DNA of 17,850 nt. Origin: Alphaproteobacteria bacterium. Its GTDB lineage: Bacteria > Pseudomonadota > Alphaproteobacteria > Micavibrionales > Micavibrionaceae. The stretch is taken from contig NZVS01000018.1 of the NCBI GenBank assembly GCA_002701555.1, positions 1 to 17,850 on the forward strand, read 5' to 3'. The position numbers and the translations under genes are program-made. Under the pieces are notes generated by a model. It did not search any database. It saw nothing but the letters and a program-made list of their open reading frames with translations, and was not told the DNA's origin. Below are positions 1 through 7,966 of this stretch, one piece after another (the stretch's first letter is position 1; each line of letters starts with the position of its first letter).

Positions 1-27
1 AAGGGAAGAAAAAAGCTTTCCGCATAA
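1..27 (+). CDS. rpmH: 50S ribosomal protein L34 (C-terminal end only)
   Basis: The first 27 bases read in frame as KGRKKLSA followed by TAA, which is the characteristic basic C-terminus of ribosomal protein L34. L34 is a very small protein of the large ribosomal subunit, and the rest lies left of the window. The next gene is rnpA on the same strand, and rpmH-rnpA is one of the most conserved bacterial gene pairs, which supports the call despite the short stretch visible. Confidence 0.85.
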   Translation, partial: KGRKKLSA

Positions 28-33
28 TTTAAC

Positions 34-60
34 CCGTAACCCTTTTTGTAAGGGTTATGG
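34..60 (+). promoter_or_regulatory. Hairpin between rpmH and rnpA covering the rnpA ribosome binding site
   Basis: A perfect 8-bp stem, TAACCCTT (37-44) with AAGGGTTA (50-57), encloses a 5-nt loop. It extends outward by a G-U pair and two G-C pairs to 34-60. No U-tract follows, so it is not a classical terminator. The right arm holds AAGGG (50-54), the only good Shine-Dalgarno candidate for the TTG start at 65. It could tune rnpA translation relative to rpmH, or act as an mRNA processing or stability element. That role is inferred. Confidence 0.5.
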
Positions 61-64
61 TGCA

Positions 65-451
65 TTGGATTTTATAATGCACACATTAAAAAAAGATATT
101 ACACATATCGGCCGTTTGAAAAAGCGCGCCGATTTTTTGCGTGTTCAGTCCACAAAAACGCGCTGGGTTACACCATCATTCGTTGTCAATGTGCTAGAGC
201 AGGAAATGGATGGAAAGGTCTTATGCGGATTTACAGTGACGAAAAAAACGGCCTCTAAGGCAGTTGATCGTAATCGTATTAAAAGACGTTTACGCGCTTT
301 AGCAAATGATATTATAGGACAAAAAGGTGCGACAAACCGTATTTATGTTATATCAGGCCGTAAAGATGCACTTGAAATACCTTACGAGCGGATGAAAAAA
401 GATATGCTGTGGGCGTTAAAGCGGTTGGAGTGCGTGACCGAGAAAGCTTAA
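65..451 (+). CDS. rnpA: Ribonuclease P protein component
   Basis: This is the protein subunit of RNase P, which assists the catalytic RNA in removing 5' leaders from precursor tRNAs in the cytoplasm. The 128-residue product is normal for the family. It begins its conserved part with a GRLKKRADF segment (residues 16-24), as RnpA proteins do, and carries the signature RNA-binding helix with AVDRNRIKRR at residues 66-75. Two starts are possible: TTG at 65, 10 nt after an AAGGG site inside a hairpin, or ATG at 77, which has a poor site but would give 124 residues. I kept TTG for its ribosome binding site, with real doubt. It follows rpmH by 37 nt. Its stop codon overlaps that of the convergent gpsA in a shared TTAA at 448-451. 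No yidD or yidC follows, which is unusual. Confidence 0.93.
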   Translation: MDFIMHTLKKDITHIGRLKKRADFLRVQSTKTRWVTPSFVVNVLEQEMDGKVLCGFTVTKKTASKAVDRNRIKRRLRALANDIIGQKGATNRIYVISGRKDALEIPYERMKKDMLWALKRLECVTEKA

Positions 452-1449
452 ATCGCATCCCTTAATGGGCGCTCAAGAATCTTGTCTACGATTTCCCGAG
501 CTGTTTTTTCTCCTGATAAACAGGCATGCACCCCCTCTGATATAGGCATTTCAACGGCATTATTCTTTGCTAATGTTATTAAAGCCTTTGCTGTGTGAAC
601 ACCTTCTGTCACTGAATTACGCTTTGCAAGTATTTCTTTTAAAGTCTCGCCTGAGCCTAATGCATAACCAAGCGAGAAATTGCGTGATTGCATGGATGAG
701 CATGTTAGCATCAGGTCACCAACACCGCACATTCCCATTAATGTAGTTTTATTTGCACCAATCGCCGATGCAAGTCTTCCCATCTCGGCCAGACCTCTAG
801 TGACAAGTGCGGCGCGTGCACTTTCCCCGAAACCCAGACCATGGATAATCCCGCAACCAATAGCAATTACGTTTTTGACGGCACCGCCAAGCTGTGTGCC
901 CAAAATATCGTCAGTAATATAGATGCGTAATTTCTTGGTATTAAGGCTTTCTCGCAACGAGCGAGCCATATCTTTTGTTTCACATGCAAGTGTCATTGCG
1001 CTTGGCAAGCCCTTTGCAATTTCAGATGCAAAAGTTGGCCCTGTTAATACAGCCACTGGATTTTCTGGCATTTCTTCTTGGCAGACACGTGAAAGCAAAT
1101 AGCCTGTTTCAATCTCAATCCCCTTTGAACAAAGGACAATAGGCTTCTGACTATCAATGTGGGGTTTTATAGATTTGAGAGTGCTGCGGATAAATTGAGC
1201 GGGAACAACAATTAACAGGATATTTGCCTTAACCGCCTCGCTTAGATCACTTGTCGCTTTTATGGCAGATGATAATTCAAAACCTGGCAAGAACAGGCTG
1301 TTTCCATTCTTTTCCCGCAAGGAAGTGACAACTTCTGTTTCGCGCGCCCAAAGTGTTGTGTCTTTTTCTGCCGATGCGAAATTCTGCGCCAGCGCTGTGC
1401 CCCATGCACCTGCGCCTATTACTGCAATTGATTTATCATTTTTGTTCAT
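448..1449 (-). CDS. gpsA: Glycerol-3-phosphate dehydrogenase [NAD(P)+]
   Basis: GpsA reduces dihydroxyacetone phosphate to sn-glycerol 3-phosphate, the backbone precursor of membrane phospholipids, in the cytoplasm. The 333-residue length is typical. The N-terminal Rossmann fold shows GAGAWG at residues 12-17. CSKGIE at 107-112 and TGPTFASE at 136-143 are family motifs. The catalytic lysine is K192 in GGAVKNVIAI, and the C-terminal domain has SRN at 255-257. It lies 30 nt downstream of tsaD on the same strand and has a good Shine-Dalgarno (AAGGG, about 7 nt before ATG), so it is very likely translated from a tsaD-gpsA transcript. This pairing is common in alphaproteobacteria. The protein looks complete. 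Confidence 0.96.
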   Translation of the reverse strand: MNKNDKSIAVIGAGAWGTALAQNFASAEKDTTLWARETEVVTSLREKNGNSLFLPGFELSSAIKATSDLSEAVKANILLIVVPAQFIRSTLKSIKPHIDSQKPIVLCSKGIEIETGYLLSRVCQEEMPENPVAVLTGPTFASEIAKGLPSAMTLACETKDMARSLRESLNTKKLRIYITDDILGTQLGGAVKNVIAIGCGIIHGLGFGESARAALVTRGLAEMGRLASAIGANKTTLMGMCGVGDLMLTCSSMQSRNFSLGYALGSGETLKEILAKRNSVTEGVHTAKALITLAKNNAVEMPISEGVHACLSGEKTAREIVDKILERPLRDAI

Positions 1450-1479
1450 ATTTCTACCCTTAAATTACAAGCTGCTAAA

Positions 1480-2538
1480 CTACCCATTTTTCCGAGCTTT
1501 GCCAAGAGGCCATCTTGGGCGCGCCTTAAAATCAAGTGTGTCCACGAGCCCTAAAGCATAGCGCTCGTGCGCTGCCCAGGCGATCATTGCACCATTATCA
1601 GTACATAAGTTTGGGGGTGCGATATCGAGTGTGATATTATGTGTATTTGAAAAATCAGTCAGTTGTTGTGCCAAATAGCGATTGGCGGCAACTCCGCCCA
1701 CAACAGCAAGACGAGCGCATTCTTTTCCTATATGTAATTTATATAGCTTCAGGGCGTATTGGCATCGGTCAATTATCGTTTCCACAATGCAATGTTGAAA
1801 CGCAGAGGCAAGTGCCGCGGCCTCTGCCTCTGGAATGAGTCCTTCCGGAAAAGCCTCGATATGCTGTCGCATCGCCGTTTTCAAACCGGAAAAAGAAAAA
1901 TCGGCATGTTTTGCACCCAAAAAAGGCCGCGGTAGCTTGTATGCTTTTTCTTTTTCCCGATCATCAGATTTAAGCGCAAGTTTCTCAATTTCCGGCCCTC
2001 CCGGATAAGGCAACCCCATCATTTTAGCAGATTTGTCAAAAGCTTCTCCCAAAGCATCATCGCGTGTGGTGCCAAGTAAATGCATCTGCGTAGCGGACTC
2101 AACGGCCAAAAACTGGGTGTGACCACCTGATACAAGAAGTGCTAGATAGGGAAATTCTAAATTTGAGGTGAGGCGAGGTGTCAGTACGTGTGCTTCAAGA
2201 TGGTTTACAGCAATAAAAGGCTTATCAAGGGCAGCAGCCATGCCTTTTGCAGCCATCATACCCACCATAACACCGCCGATCAGGCCTGGGCCGCAGGTTG
2301 CGGCGAGTGCTGTTAATTGTGTGGGCTCAAGTTTTGCTTCTCTAAGACATATTTCTATAACAGGAATTATTTTTTCAACATGTTTACGTGCCGCAATTTC
2401 AGGAACAACCCCACCGTGGGCACGATGGGTTTTCATCTGGGAATATACATGATGTGCACGTATAGTCCTGTCGCTGTCAATGATGGCAGCGGCTGTTTCA
2501 TCACAGCTTGTTTCTATGCCTAAAATAATGGTTCTCAT
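1480..2538 (-). CDS. tsaD: tRNA N6-adenosine threonylcarbamoyltransferase
   Basis: TsaD transfers threonylcarbamoyl from TC-AMP to A37 of ANN-decoding tRNAs (t6A), working with TsaB and TsaE in the cytoplasm. From the chosen start the protein is 352 residues. It opens with ILGIETSCDET (residues 5-15), has GGVVPEIAAR (42-51), and contains the metal-binding NHLEAH motif with H113 and H117, followed by SGGHTQ and a C-terminal DNGAMIAWA. The frame stays open upstream to an ATG at 2637, but the extra 33 residues do not look like family sequence and would approach hemC. A -10 hexamer (TATAAA) sits 7 nt before the ATG at 2538, which also favours this start. It is the first gene of a probable tsaD-gpsA unit, divergent from hemC. 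Confidence 0.95.
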   Translation of the reverse strand: MRTIILGIETSCDETAAAIIDSDRTIRAHHVYSQMKTHRAHGGVVPEIAARKHVEKIIPVIEICLREAKLEPTQLTALAATCGPGLIGGVMVGMMAAKGMAAALDKPFIAVNHLEAHVLTPRLTSNLEFPYLALLVSGGHTQFLAVESATQMHLLGTTRDDALGEAFDKSAKMMGLPYPGGPEIEKLALKSDDREKEKAYKLPRPFLGAKHADFSFSGLKTAMRQHIEAFPEGLIPEAEAAALASAFQHCIVETIIDRCQYALKLYKLHIGKECARLAVVGGVAANRYLAQQLTDFSNTHNITLDIAPPNLCTDNGAMIAWAAHERYALGLVDTLDFKARPRWPLGKARKNG

Positions 2539-2545
2539 AGATGGA

Positions 2546-2576
2546 TTTATAACATGGAAACGGGAGGTTTTGGCAA
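2546..2576 (-). promoter_or_regulatory. Candidate sigma70-type promoter of tsaD-gpsA, leaderless spacing
   Basis: On the minus strand, TTGCCA (2571-2576) is followed by TATAAA (2546-2551) at 19 nt, or by the overlapping TTATAA (2547-2552) at 18 nt. The -10 element ends 7 nt before the tsaD ATG, so transcription would start at or next to the start codon. No Shine-Dalgarno is visible. The spacer is slightly long, so confidence is moderate. Confidence 0.5.
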
Positions 2577-2656
2577 GTGCTGGTTTTTGTAAAGATTGCA
2601 ATAAATCATATGATGGTATAGTCATGGGAGTTTGCAAAAACAGGTAATATTACAAG

Positions 2657-3592
2657 ATGTCACAGAAAGTAAAAATCGGTACCCGCGGAAGCAAGATGGC
2701 CCTAATTCAGGCCACTGACGTAGAAGCACGCTTGAAAGCTTTAAATCCGGATATTGAAACTGAAATTGTTATCATCAAGACATCAGGTGACTGGAAACCT
2801 GGCCAAGGTGAGCAGAAGCTTAGTGAAGCTCAGGGCGGAAAAGGTCTTTTTGCCAAGGAAATTGAACAGGCCCTAATGGATAAAAAGATTGATATAGGCG
2901 TACATTCTGTAAAAGATATGCCTTCATTTCTTCCCGATGGCTTGGTTATGGAACATTACCTTGAACGCGAAGATTGCCGTGACGCTTTCGTGTCGTTAAA
3001 TTTTCATTCTGTACACGATCTTCCTCCAAATGCGGTGGTTGGGACATCGAGCGTTCGCCGACAGGCTTTTTTATTGTTAAAGCGCCCGGATATAAAAATT
3101 GTACCTTTCAGGGGAAATGTACCTACGCGAATTGAGAAGATGAAAGCCGGACAGGTAGATGCCACAATTTTAAGCTATGCCGGGATGAAGCGGATAGAGG
3201 TCGAGGACATGGCGGGTGCTTTATTTGAGCCACATGAAATGGTGCCTGCCTGCGGCCAGGGTGTTGTAGGAATAGAGTATCGTAAAAGTGACATCAAACT
3301 AAAAACTTTGCTGGACCAGCTTAACCACAAGGAGACGTCTATTTGTGTAAGTGCAGAGCGTGCCGCCCTTCAGGTGTTGGATGGCACATGTCATGCGCCT
3401 ATCGGAGTTAATGCAACCTATGAAAATGGATATCTATTCATCAATCTGATCGTTGCCCGACATGATGGAACCGAATTTTGGCAAGCAAAGGAATCAGGCA
3501 AATGTGATACTGAATCCGAAGCTATACGCATAGGACAAGATGTCGCAAATATCGTAAAGAAAGACGCAGATCCTGCTGTATTAAAAATATGA
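2657..3592 (+). CDS. hemC: Porphobilinogen deaminase (hydroxymethylbilane synthase)
   Basis: HemC joins four porphobilinogen units into hydroxymethylbilane, a cytoplasmic step of heme synthesis. The 311-residue length fits. The N-terminus has KIGTRGSKMALIQA (residues 6-19); KGLFAKEIE lies at 62-70; the catalytic aspartate is D87 in HSVKDMP; GTSSVRR (129-135) and RGNVPTR (152-158) bind substrate. The cysteine that carries the dipyrromethane cofactor is C245 in LDGTCHAPIG. It is the first gene of a plus-strand heme cluster, divergent from tsaD, and overlaps hemD by 4 nt (ATGA), implying coupled translation. A TAATAT hexamer ends 6 nt before the ATG, but no convincing -35 goes with it. A TATAGT at 2617-2622 is an alternative -10. 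Confidence 0.97.
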   Translation: MSQKVKIGTRGSKMALIQATDVEARLKALNPDIETEIVIIKTSGDWKPGQGEQKLSEAQGGKGLFAKEIEQALMDKKIDIGVHSVKDMPSFLPDGLVMEHYLEREDCRDAFVSLNFHSVHDLPPNAVVGTSSVRRQAFLLLKRPDIKIVPFRGNVPTRIEKMKAGQVDATILSYAGMKRIEVEDMAGALFEPHEMVPACGQGVVGIEYRKSDIKLKTLLDQLNHKETSICVSAERAALQVLDGTCHAPIGVNATYENGYLFINLIVARHDGTEFWQAKESGKCDTESEAIRIGQDVANIVKKDADPAVLKI

Positions 3593-4371
3593 CTGCTTCC
3601 AGATCTGGATCATCTAAAGAAAAGTCCTTGTTACTTATTACACGCGCTATTAATGATGCAGATAAATTTATAAAAAAGTTGCCTTTATCTGATCAGACTG
3701 TTTTACCATTTCCTCTCTATGAATATGAATATTTTGATGAATTAAGTTCAAGTCTGAAACCACAAAATTTTGAATATGTGGTTGTCACCAGTTCCCAATC
3801 TCTTCCCTTTTTGATCAAACATAAATCAATCTTTCAAAGATGCAGTTTTCTTTGCGTAGGCTTTAAAACTTCTGAGAGACTGGAAGACCATGGTTTTAAT
3901 GTCGTAGAAAAGGCAGCTACTGCTAAAGACCTTTCTAAGATTTTGAGAAAACCAATTGCACAGAAGTATCTGTATGTAAGGGGTCGCGAGATAAGTTTTG
4001 ATTTTAAAACATTCATTCAACAGAAAGGCGGCTCATGTGAGGAAGTCATAGCATACGGAACCGTACCTGCCTCACGACTTCCTGAAAATTTAAAAGAAAA
4101 AATATTGTTGAGTGAAGAGCTGATTATTACACTTTTTTCTTCAAGAGCCGCTGAAATATTAGAGAATCTTCTTCTTATAGAGGGGATGAGTGCAGTGCGT
4201 ACACGTACAAAGGTCTTGAGTATTTCTAGCAGAGTGATAAAGTCACTAAAGCAAACAGACTGGCAGGAAATGTATGTCTGTGAAACACCCGATGTAAATA
4301 GTATGTATGCTTTGATACAGCAAATAAGAAAGAGAAAGACATTAAGGAATTCAGACAATGAGTACAGATAA
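3589..4371 (+). CDS. hemD: Uroporphyrinogen-III synthase
   Basis: HemD cyclises hydroxymethylbilane with inversion of ring D to give uroporphyrinogen III, the next step after HemC. The family diverges strongly in sequence, so position carries much of the argument. The 260-residue product has the expected two-domain pattern: a start with LLLITRAINDADKF, VVTSSQSLPF (residues 64-73), a VGFKTSERLEDHGF segment, YLYVRGRE at the domain crossover, EEVIAYGTVPA, and LFSSRAAEIL in the second half. The start codon overlaps the hemC stop in ATGA, and the end overlaps the next gene by 14 nt, so the three genes are almost certainly co-transcribed. No anomalies were seen. Confidence 0.88.
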   Translation: MTASRSGSSKEKSLLLITRAINDADKFIKKLPLSDQTVLPFPLYEYEYFDELSSSLKPQNFEYVVVTSSQSLPFLIKHKSIFQRCSFLCVGFKTSERLEDHGFNVVEKAATAKDLSKILRKPIAQKYLYVRGREISFDFKTFIQQKGGSCEEVIAYGTVPASRLPENLKEKILLSEELIITLFSSRAAEILENLLLIEGMSAVRTRTKVLSISSRVIKSLKQTDWQEMYVCETPDVNSMYALIQQIRKRKTLRNSDNEYR

Positions 4372-5914
4372 ATCTCTTCCCAATGCCCGCAAAATTATCG
4401 CCCGTTTCGGTGGAATACGCCCTATGGCAACTAAACTAGATGCACCCGTCACCACTGTACAGGGGTGGAAAAAAAGAGACGTTATTCCGGCAGCGCGAAG
4501 GGATGAAGTATTGCAGGCCGCTAAAGAGCATAATATTGACCTAAGTGACTTTACAAAAGCCGGCAGCTCAACGAAGACATATCAGCCTGATGCAACAACA
4601 CCGCCAAAGGCAACAATAGTAAAAGAAGAAAATCTTGAAAACACACAGGGTGTTCATACGAAAAGGCAGATCGACTCAGAAGCTGCTACTGGAAAGCTTG
4701 TATTTGTAGGCCTTATTGCAGTCGTAGCATTTCTGGTTGCTGGCTTGATGACTATGGCCCCGAAAGTCAAGGTCGTATCTGAGCAAGCAGACAGAATTAC
4801 TAAGCTTGAGCAAAAGGTAAATACTGTCGAAAAGGAACAGACACAGATTGCAGAAAACGTACCCAATAACTTAAGTGAGCGTCTGGCAAATTTACAAGAG
4901 CAGGCCATCAATGCTGCACAAAACGCGCAAAATATGGCGAGCCAAATGACACCGACCTTTGAAGGGGCAACTTTAGAAGAACGTTTGGGTACATTGGAGA
5001 ACCGCGTAGGCACTTTTCTTGAACAACAAGGTTCTATCGATCTTGCAGGACTCTGGTCTAACTTTCAGTCACTAAGATATTCAGATGGTGGCAAACAACA
5101 GCTTGATACGGCAACAGAAGACCTTTTAAGCTGGATAAACCGTCTTCAAAGCGATGAGGTGACCGTAGAAGAAGCTCTCCCAGTAATACGTGAGGAAAGC
5201 CCTTCAATTGAAAAAACATTCGAGGGTGTTCAAAATGATGATTTGAAAGCGGCGGCTTTGCTTTTAGCGATGTCACAAATGCGTGACACTCTTGCACGTG
5301 ACAATGAGTCCTTTGAAACTGATCTTGAACTTTTGCGTAAACTTGTAGGATCTGAAAACCCGGCCCTTTTGGCCTCTATCGAGAAGCTGTCGCCTCATGC
5401 ACGCGAGGGTGTCTTAACCCCTGATGGTCTCTCTGAAGAATTTCGTGGCATGGCAGGTGAGATTGCAGTTGCATCGATTCAGGGAGAAGATGTTTCTATA
5501 AAGGAAAAGGCCAAAGCGCGCCTTAACGATCTTTTAAAACTTGAGAGGGATGGAGAAGTTTTAAACGGTACCGACAGTCAGATAATAGTAGCCCGGGCAC
5601 AAAACAAGCTTGATGATGGTGATGTTCAAGGAGCTATAGCCTTGTTGCAAACACTTGATGGGAAATCTGCCCAGAAGGCCAAACCATTTATGGAAGAGGC
5701 TGAGCTGACCTTATTGGCGACTCAGGTACAAGAACTTTTGTCACAGAGCATTGAGACCAAGCTGAGATTAAATATGCCGCCAATTCCGTTGGAAGAAGCC
5801 ACGCTTGAAGGAAATACACCTGAAGTCATTTTGGAGAATATAAAAGAAGCCGTGCCTTTGGGTGGTAAAATTCAGGAAGACCCGAAATCAGGTTTTAAAA
5901 TCTACAAAAATTGA
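4358..5914 (+). CDS. Inner-membrane protein with N-terminal HTH and mitofilin-like body (COG4223 type)
   Basis: The 518-residue product has three parts. Residues about 8-65 form a small helical domain resembling a Cro/YdaS-type helix-turn-helix (IIARFGGIRPMATKL, then VTTVQGWKKRDVIPAARR). A Lys/Thr-rich linker follows to about residue 110. A single transmembrane helix spans about 113-133, followed by coiled coil from about 140 to 195 and a long helical C-terminal region. Alphaproteobacterial proteins of this design, placed between hemD and hemY, are related to the mitofilin (Mic60) family and are thought to shape or organise the inner membrane; the link to heme enzymes is by position only. The HTH side would be cytoplasmic and the coiled coil periplasmic. 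The start is set by a good Shine-Dalgarno (AAGGA) inside hemD. DNA binding is inferred from the fold pattern only. Confidence 0.8.
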   Translation: MSTDKSLPNARKIIARFGGIRPMATKLDAPVTTVQGWKKRDVIPAARRDEVLQAAKEHNIDLSDFTKAGSSTKTYQPDATTPPKATIVKEENLENTQGVHTKRQIDSEAATGKLVFVGLIAVVAFLVAGLMTMAPKVKVVSEQADRITKLEQKVNTVEKEQTQIAENVPNNLSERLANLQEQAINAAQNAQNMASQMTPTFEGATLEERLGTLENRVGTFLEQQGSIDLAGLWSNFQSLRYSDGGKQQLDTATEDLLSWINRLQSDEVTVEEALPVIREESPSIEKTFEGVQNDDLKAAALLLAMSQMRDTLARDNESFETDLELLRKLVGSENPALLASIEKLSPHAREGVLTPDGLSEEFRGMAGEIAVASIQGEDVSIKEKAKARLNDLLKLERDGEVLNGTDSQIIVARAQNKLDDGDVQGAIALLQTLDGKSAQKAKPFMEEAELTLLATQVQELLSQSIETKLRLNMPPIPLEEATLEGNTPEVILENIKEAVPLGGKIQEDPKSGFKIYKN

Positions 5915-5936
5915 TTGAAAGACAAACCGGAGTAAC

Positions 5937-7316
5937 ATGCTCAAAGCCTTATGGACACTTGCTAAAGCACTGACAGTTCTTGTGCTGTTCCTCTTTCTGG
6001 CTAATCAGGAGGGGGATGTAAATGTAAACTGGGGTGAATATACTCTGGAAGCAGATCTTGGTCTCTTTCTTGTAGCAGTTTTGTTTTTTGTTTTGGCTGC
6101 GCTCGTTTTCCAAAGCTTCTTTAATCTCTTATTTGATGCGCCGACACGCCTTAAAAGATTTTGGCGGGAGAGATCAACTAAAAAGGCCATGTCCGCAATG
6201 ACACGCTCTCTTGTGTTATTATCAGCCGGTGATTACAAACATGCAGCCTATATGTCGTATCGTGCCCAGAAATTACTACCTTCTGATTATGACAGCAGTA
6301 CAGCGGCCTTCATAGAAGCCCAGGCTGCACAACGCCTAGGTCAAGATGAGCGCACTTCACAAAAATACAAAGACTTGCTTGAAAATAGGGATGCGGCATT
6401 TCTTGGTATACGCGGGAAAATGCAATCGGAACTAGAGGCGGGGCATTATGAAGATGCTTTGAGAATGGCGTATAGTGCTGACGAAATGCATCCCAAGCAA
6501 CCGTGGATTTTAAAAACCGTCTATGACTTGGAAACCAGAAACAGAAGTTGGGAAAAGGCTTATTCCAGAATACCCCAACTTAAAAAATTAAAAGTTCTAA
6601 CGCCCGCTCAAGCGGATAGAGATGCCAAAGCGTTGCTGGTCGCGCTTGCAGATATGGAGAGCGAAAAAGATAATGAAAATCAGGCTATATCTAATTTGAA
6701 AAAAGCTTTGAAGGTTGATGCCGGCTTTACTCCTGCGGTTAGCCGATTAATATCTTACGAACTAAAACACGGTCATAAGCGTCGTGCTAAAAAGCTGATA
6801 GAAAATGCGTGGAAATTAACCCCGCATCCTGATTTGGTTAAATTCTGGGACAGGCTTGCCCCGGAAAATAGTGCTCGTAAAACAACGGCACGTTTAAAAT
6901 GGTATGAAAATCTGGTTGCTCATAATCCAAAGGCGGTTGACGGTCAGTTGGCGGCCGCACAAGTGGCTATAGATGACGGACTGTGGAATGAAGCTAGGGC
7001 TTATTTGTCAATGGCGGAAAAACTCGAGCCAAGCCGCAGGGTTTACCGCCTATGGGCAGAATTGGAAGAATTGTCTACGAGAAATGATGAGGCAGTACAG
7101 GCCTGGTTAAGGCAAGCTGCAAATGCCCAGCCGTCGAAAAAGTGGCTGTGCATGTTGACCCATCGTACATATAATGATTGGCACATACTTGCCTCGCCCC
7201 ACAACAGTTTTAATACTATTATTTGGGATTACCCGAACCGTGATATTCTAACTGATCACGTGATTGAGCAATCAAAAAAAGAGGGCCCTCAAGACCCTCT
7301 TCTCAATAGTTTTTAA
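5937..7316 (+). CDS. hemY: HemY-family inner-membrane TPR protein
   Basis: The 459-residue product has two N-terminal transmembrane helices (about residues 4-22 and 41-65) separated by a short segment with the family-typical ANQEGDVNVNWG (22-33). A basic stretch and a long run of TPR-like helical repeats follow (about residues 85-400). This is the architecture of proteobacterial HemY, a protein of the heme gene cluster whose biochemical role is not settled; it is distinct from the protoporphyrinogen oxidase of Gram-positives that shares the name. It follows the mitofilin-like gene by 22 nt with a GGAG ribosome binding site close to the ATG, as the last gene of the hemC-D-mitofilin-Y run. Its last codons overlap a terminator that serves the opposite strand. 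Confidence 0.9.
   Translation: MLKALWTLAKALTVLVLFLFLANQEGDVNVNWGEYTLEADLGLFLVAVLFFVLAALVFQSFFNLLFDAPTRLKRFWRERSTKKAMSAMTRSLVLLSAGDYKHAAYMSYRAQKLLPSDYDSSTAAFIEAQAAQRLGQDERTSQKYKDLLENRDAAFLGIRGKMQSELEAGHYEDALRMAYSADEMHPKQPWILKTVYDLETRNRSWEKAYSRIPQLKKLKVLTPAQADRDAKALLVALADMESEKDNENQAISNLKKALKVDAGFTPAVSRLISYELKHGHKRRAKKLIENAWKLTPHPDLVKFWDRLAPENSARKTTARLKWYENLVAHNPKAVDGQLAAAQVAIDDGLWNEARAYLSMAEKLEPSRRVYRLWAELEELSTRNDEAVQAWLRQAANAQPSKKWLCMLTHRTYNDWHILASPHNSFNTIIWDYPNRDILTDHVIEQSKKEGPQDPLLNSF
7274..7301 (-). terminator. Rho-independent terminator for the 7329-7925 gene, embedded in the hemY 3' end
   Basis: Read on the minus strand, AAGAGGG (7301-7295), a 9-nt loop and CCCTCTT (7285-7279) form a 7-bp stem, followed by an unbroken T run up to 7274. 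The stem and U-tract are strong for the minus-strand gene ending at 7329. On the plus strand the same stem is followed by a weaker TTTTT at 7310-7314, so it may also stop hemY transcription. The whole element lies inside the last codons of hemY. Confidence 0.75.
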
Positions 7317-7328
7317 AAGCAATAACTG

Positions 7329-7925
7329 TTATTTCAATGTAAATTCGATGGTATTGTCACGGCCGCCTTTGCGACGTGACGGAGGTATAAGAAAATCAAG
7401 GTCTGTTGCGCCTTGTCCGTGGGTTGGATTACCACTATCTATACTTCCCATACAGATCCCTCTGGTTGCTGTCCCACGTCCGATGTCATGGACAGGGTGA
7501 CCAGTGTAGGAAATAGATCTTAATTTTGCGCCTTCATCTTCAAATTCATCTTGCCACTTAAAAAGCAGTGAACGTAGTCTCGGGTAAGGAATTGTATTAA
7601 CCAAATTATCACAAAGGGTAACGATGTTTTCATCTTGTGCAGATTCCACCTGAAGCTGTGGTAACTCTATATGAGGCTGGCTTGCATTGAAAAAGTCCTG
7701 ATGAAATCTGTGAAAACCCTGCCACGCCTCCTCGTCTGCATCATTTATGTCCGTAAAACTCCAGTCAAATTGCTGGATAAGTCCTTTATGATTAATAATG
7801 CGGTCAGGCTCTCCTATCAGGTCGGAAGCGATCGAGCGTGGCTTTTCACCTTTCTCCAGAGGTTGCATGTATAAAATGCTTGCTGTTACAAAATGCTCTG
7901 CAAAAAGTGGTATTGCTCCTGACAT
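7329..7925 (-). CDS. Hypothetical protein, 198 aa, unrecognised
   Basis: I do not recognise this protein. It is 198 residues, soluble-looking, acidic in the middle (a run rich in D and E around residues 58-66), with no signal peptide or transmembrane helix. The C-terminal third is Gly/His/Thr-rich (GHPVHDIGRGTATRGICMG, then GNPTHGQGATDLDF) and ends in a basic patch and a short hydrophobic tail. It is a lone minus-strand gene convergent with hemY, with its own strong terminator and a plausible Shine-Dalgarno (AAGGGA, about 11 nt before the ATG). Codon use and base composition look like those of its neighbours, and the frame is free of stops, so it is likely a real gene. I propose no function. 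Confidence 0.75.
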   Translation of the reverse strand: MSGAIPLFAEHFVTASILYMQPLEKGEKPRSIASDLIGEPDRIINHKGLIQQFDWSFTDINDADEEAWQGFHRFHQDFFNASQPHIELPQLQVESAQDENIVTLCDNLVNTIPYPRLRSLLFKWQDEFEDEGAKLRSISYTGHPVHDIGRGTATRGICMGSIDSGNPTHGQGATDLDFLIPPSRRKGGRDNTIEFTLK

Positions 7926-7948
7926 ATAATAAACTTTCCCTTTTATTA

Positions 7949-7966
7949 GTATTATTGAAATAATAC
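7949..7966. promoter_or_regulatory. Inverted repeat in the leader of the 7329-7925 gene
   Basis: GTATTAT (7949-7955) and ATAATAC (7960-7966) are perfect inverted repeats around TGAA. They lie 24 nt upstream of the ATG of the minus-strand gene. A consensus -35, TTGACA, lies on the same strand at 7988-7993, but the best-spaced -10 (TAACGT, 7965-7970) is poor. The repeat could be an operator or a leader hairpin. It is not followed by a T run, so it is not a convincing terminator for ubiA. Confidence 0.4.

Noticed and set aside
2163..2178. Short GAGGTG/GAGGCG repetition
   Set aside because: It lies inside tsaD coding sequence and is explained by codons; there are no further copies.
2539..2637. 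Extension of tsaD by 33 residues to the ATG at 2637
   Set aside because: TsaD proteins start close to the ILGIETSC motif; the added sequence is unlike the family, and a -10 element sits just before the ATG at 2538.
4654..5013. Open frame of 119 codons on the minus strand within the mitofilin-like gene
   Set aside because: It is antisense to a well-supported coding region, with a Ser/Cys/Phe-rich composition typical of a reverse-strand shadow and no ribosome binding site.
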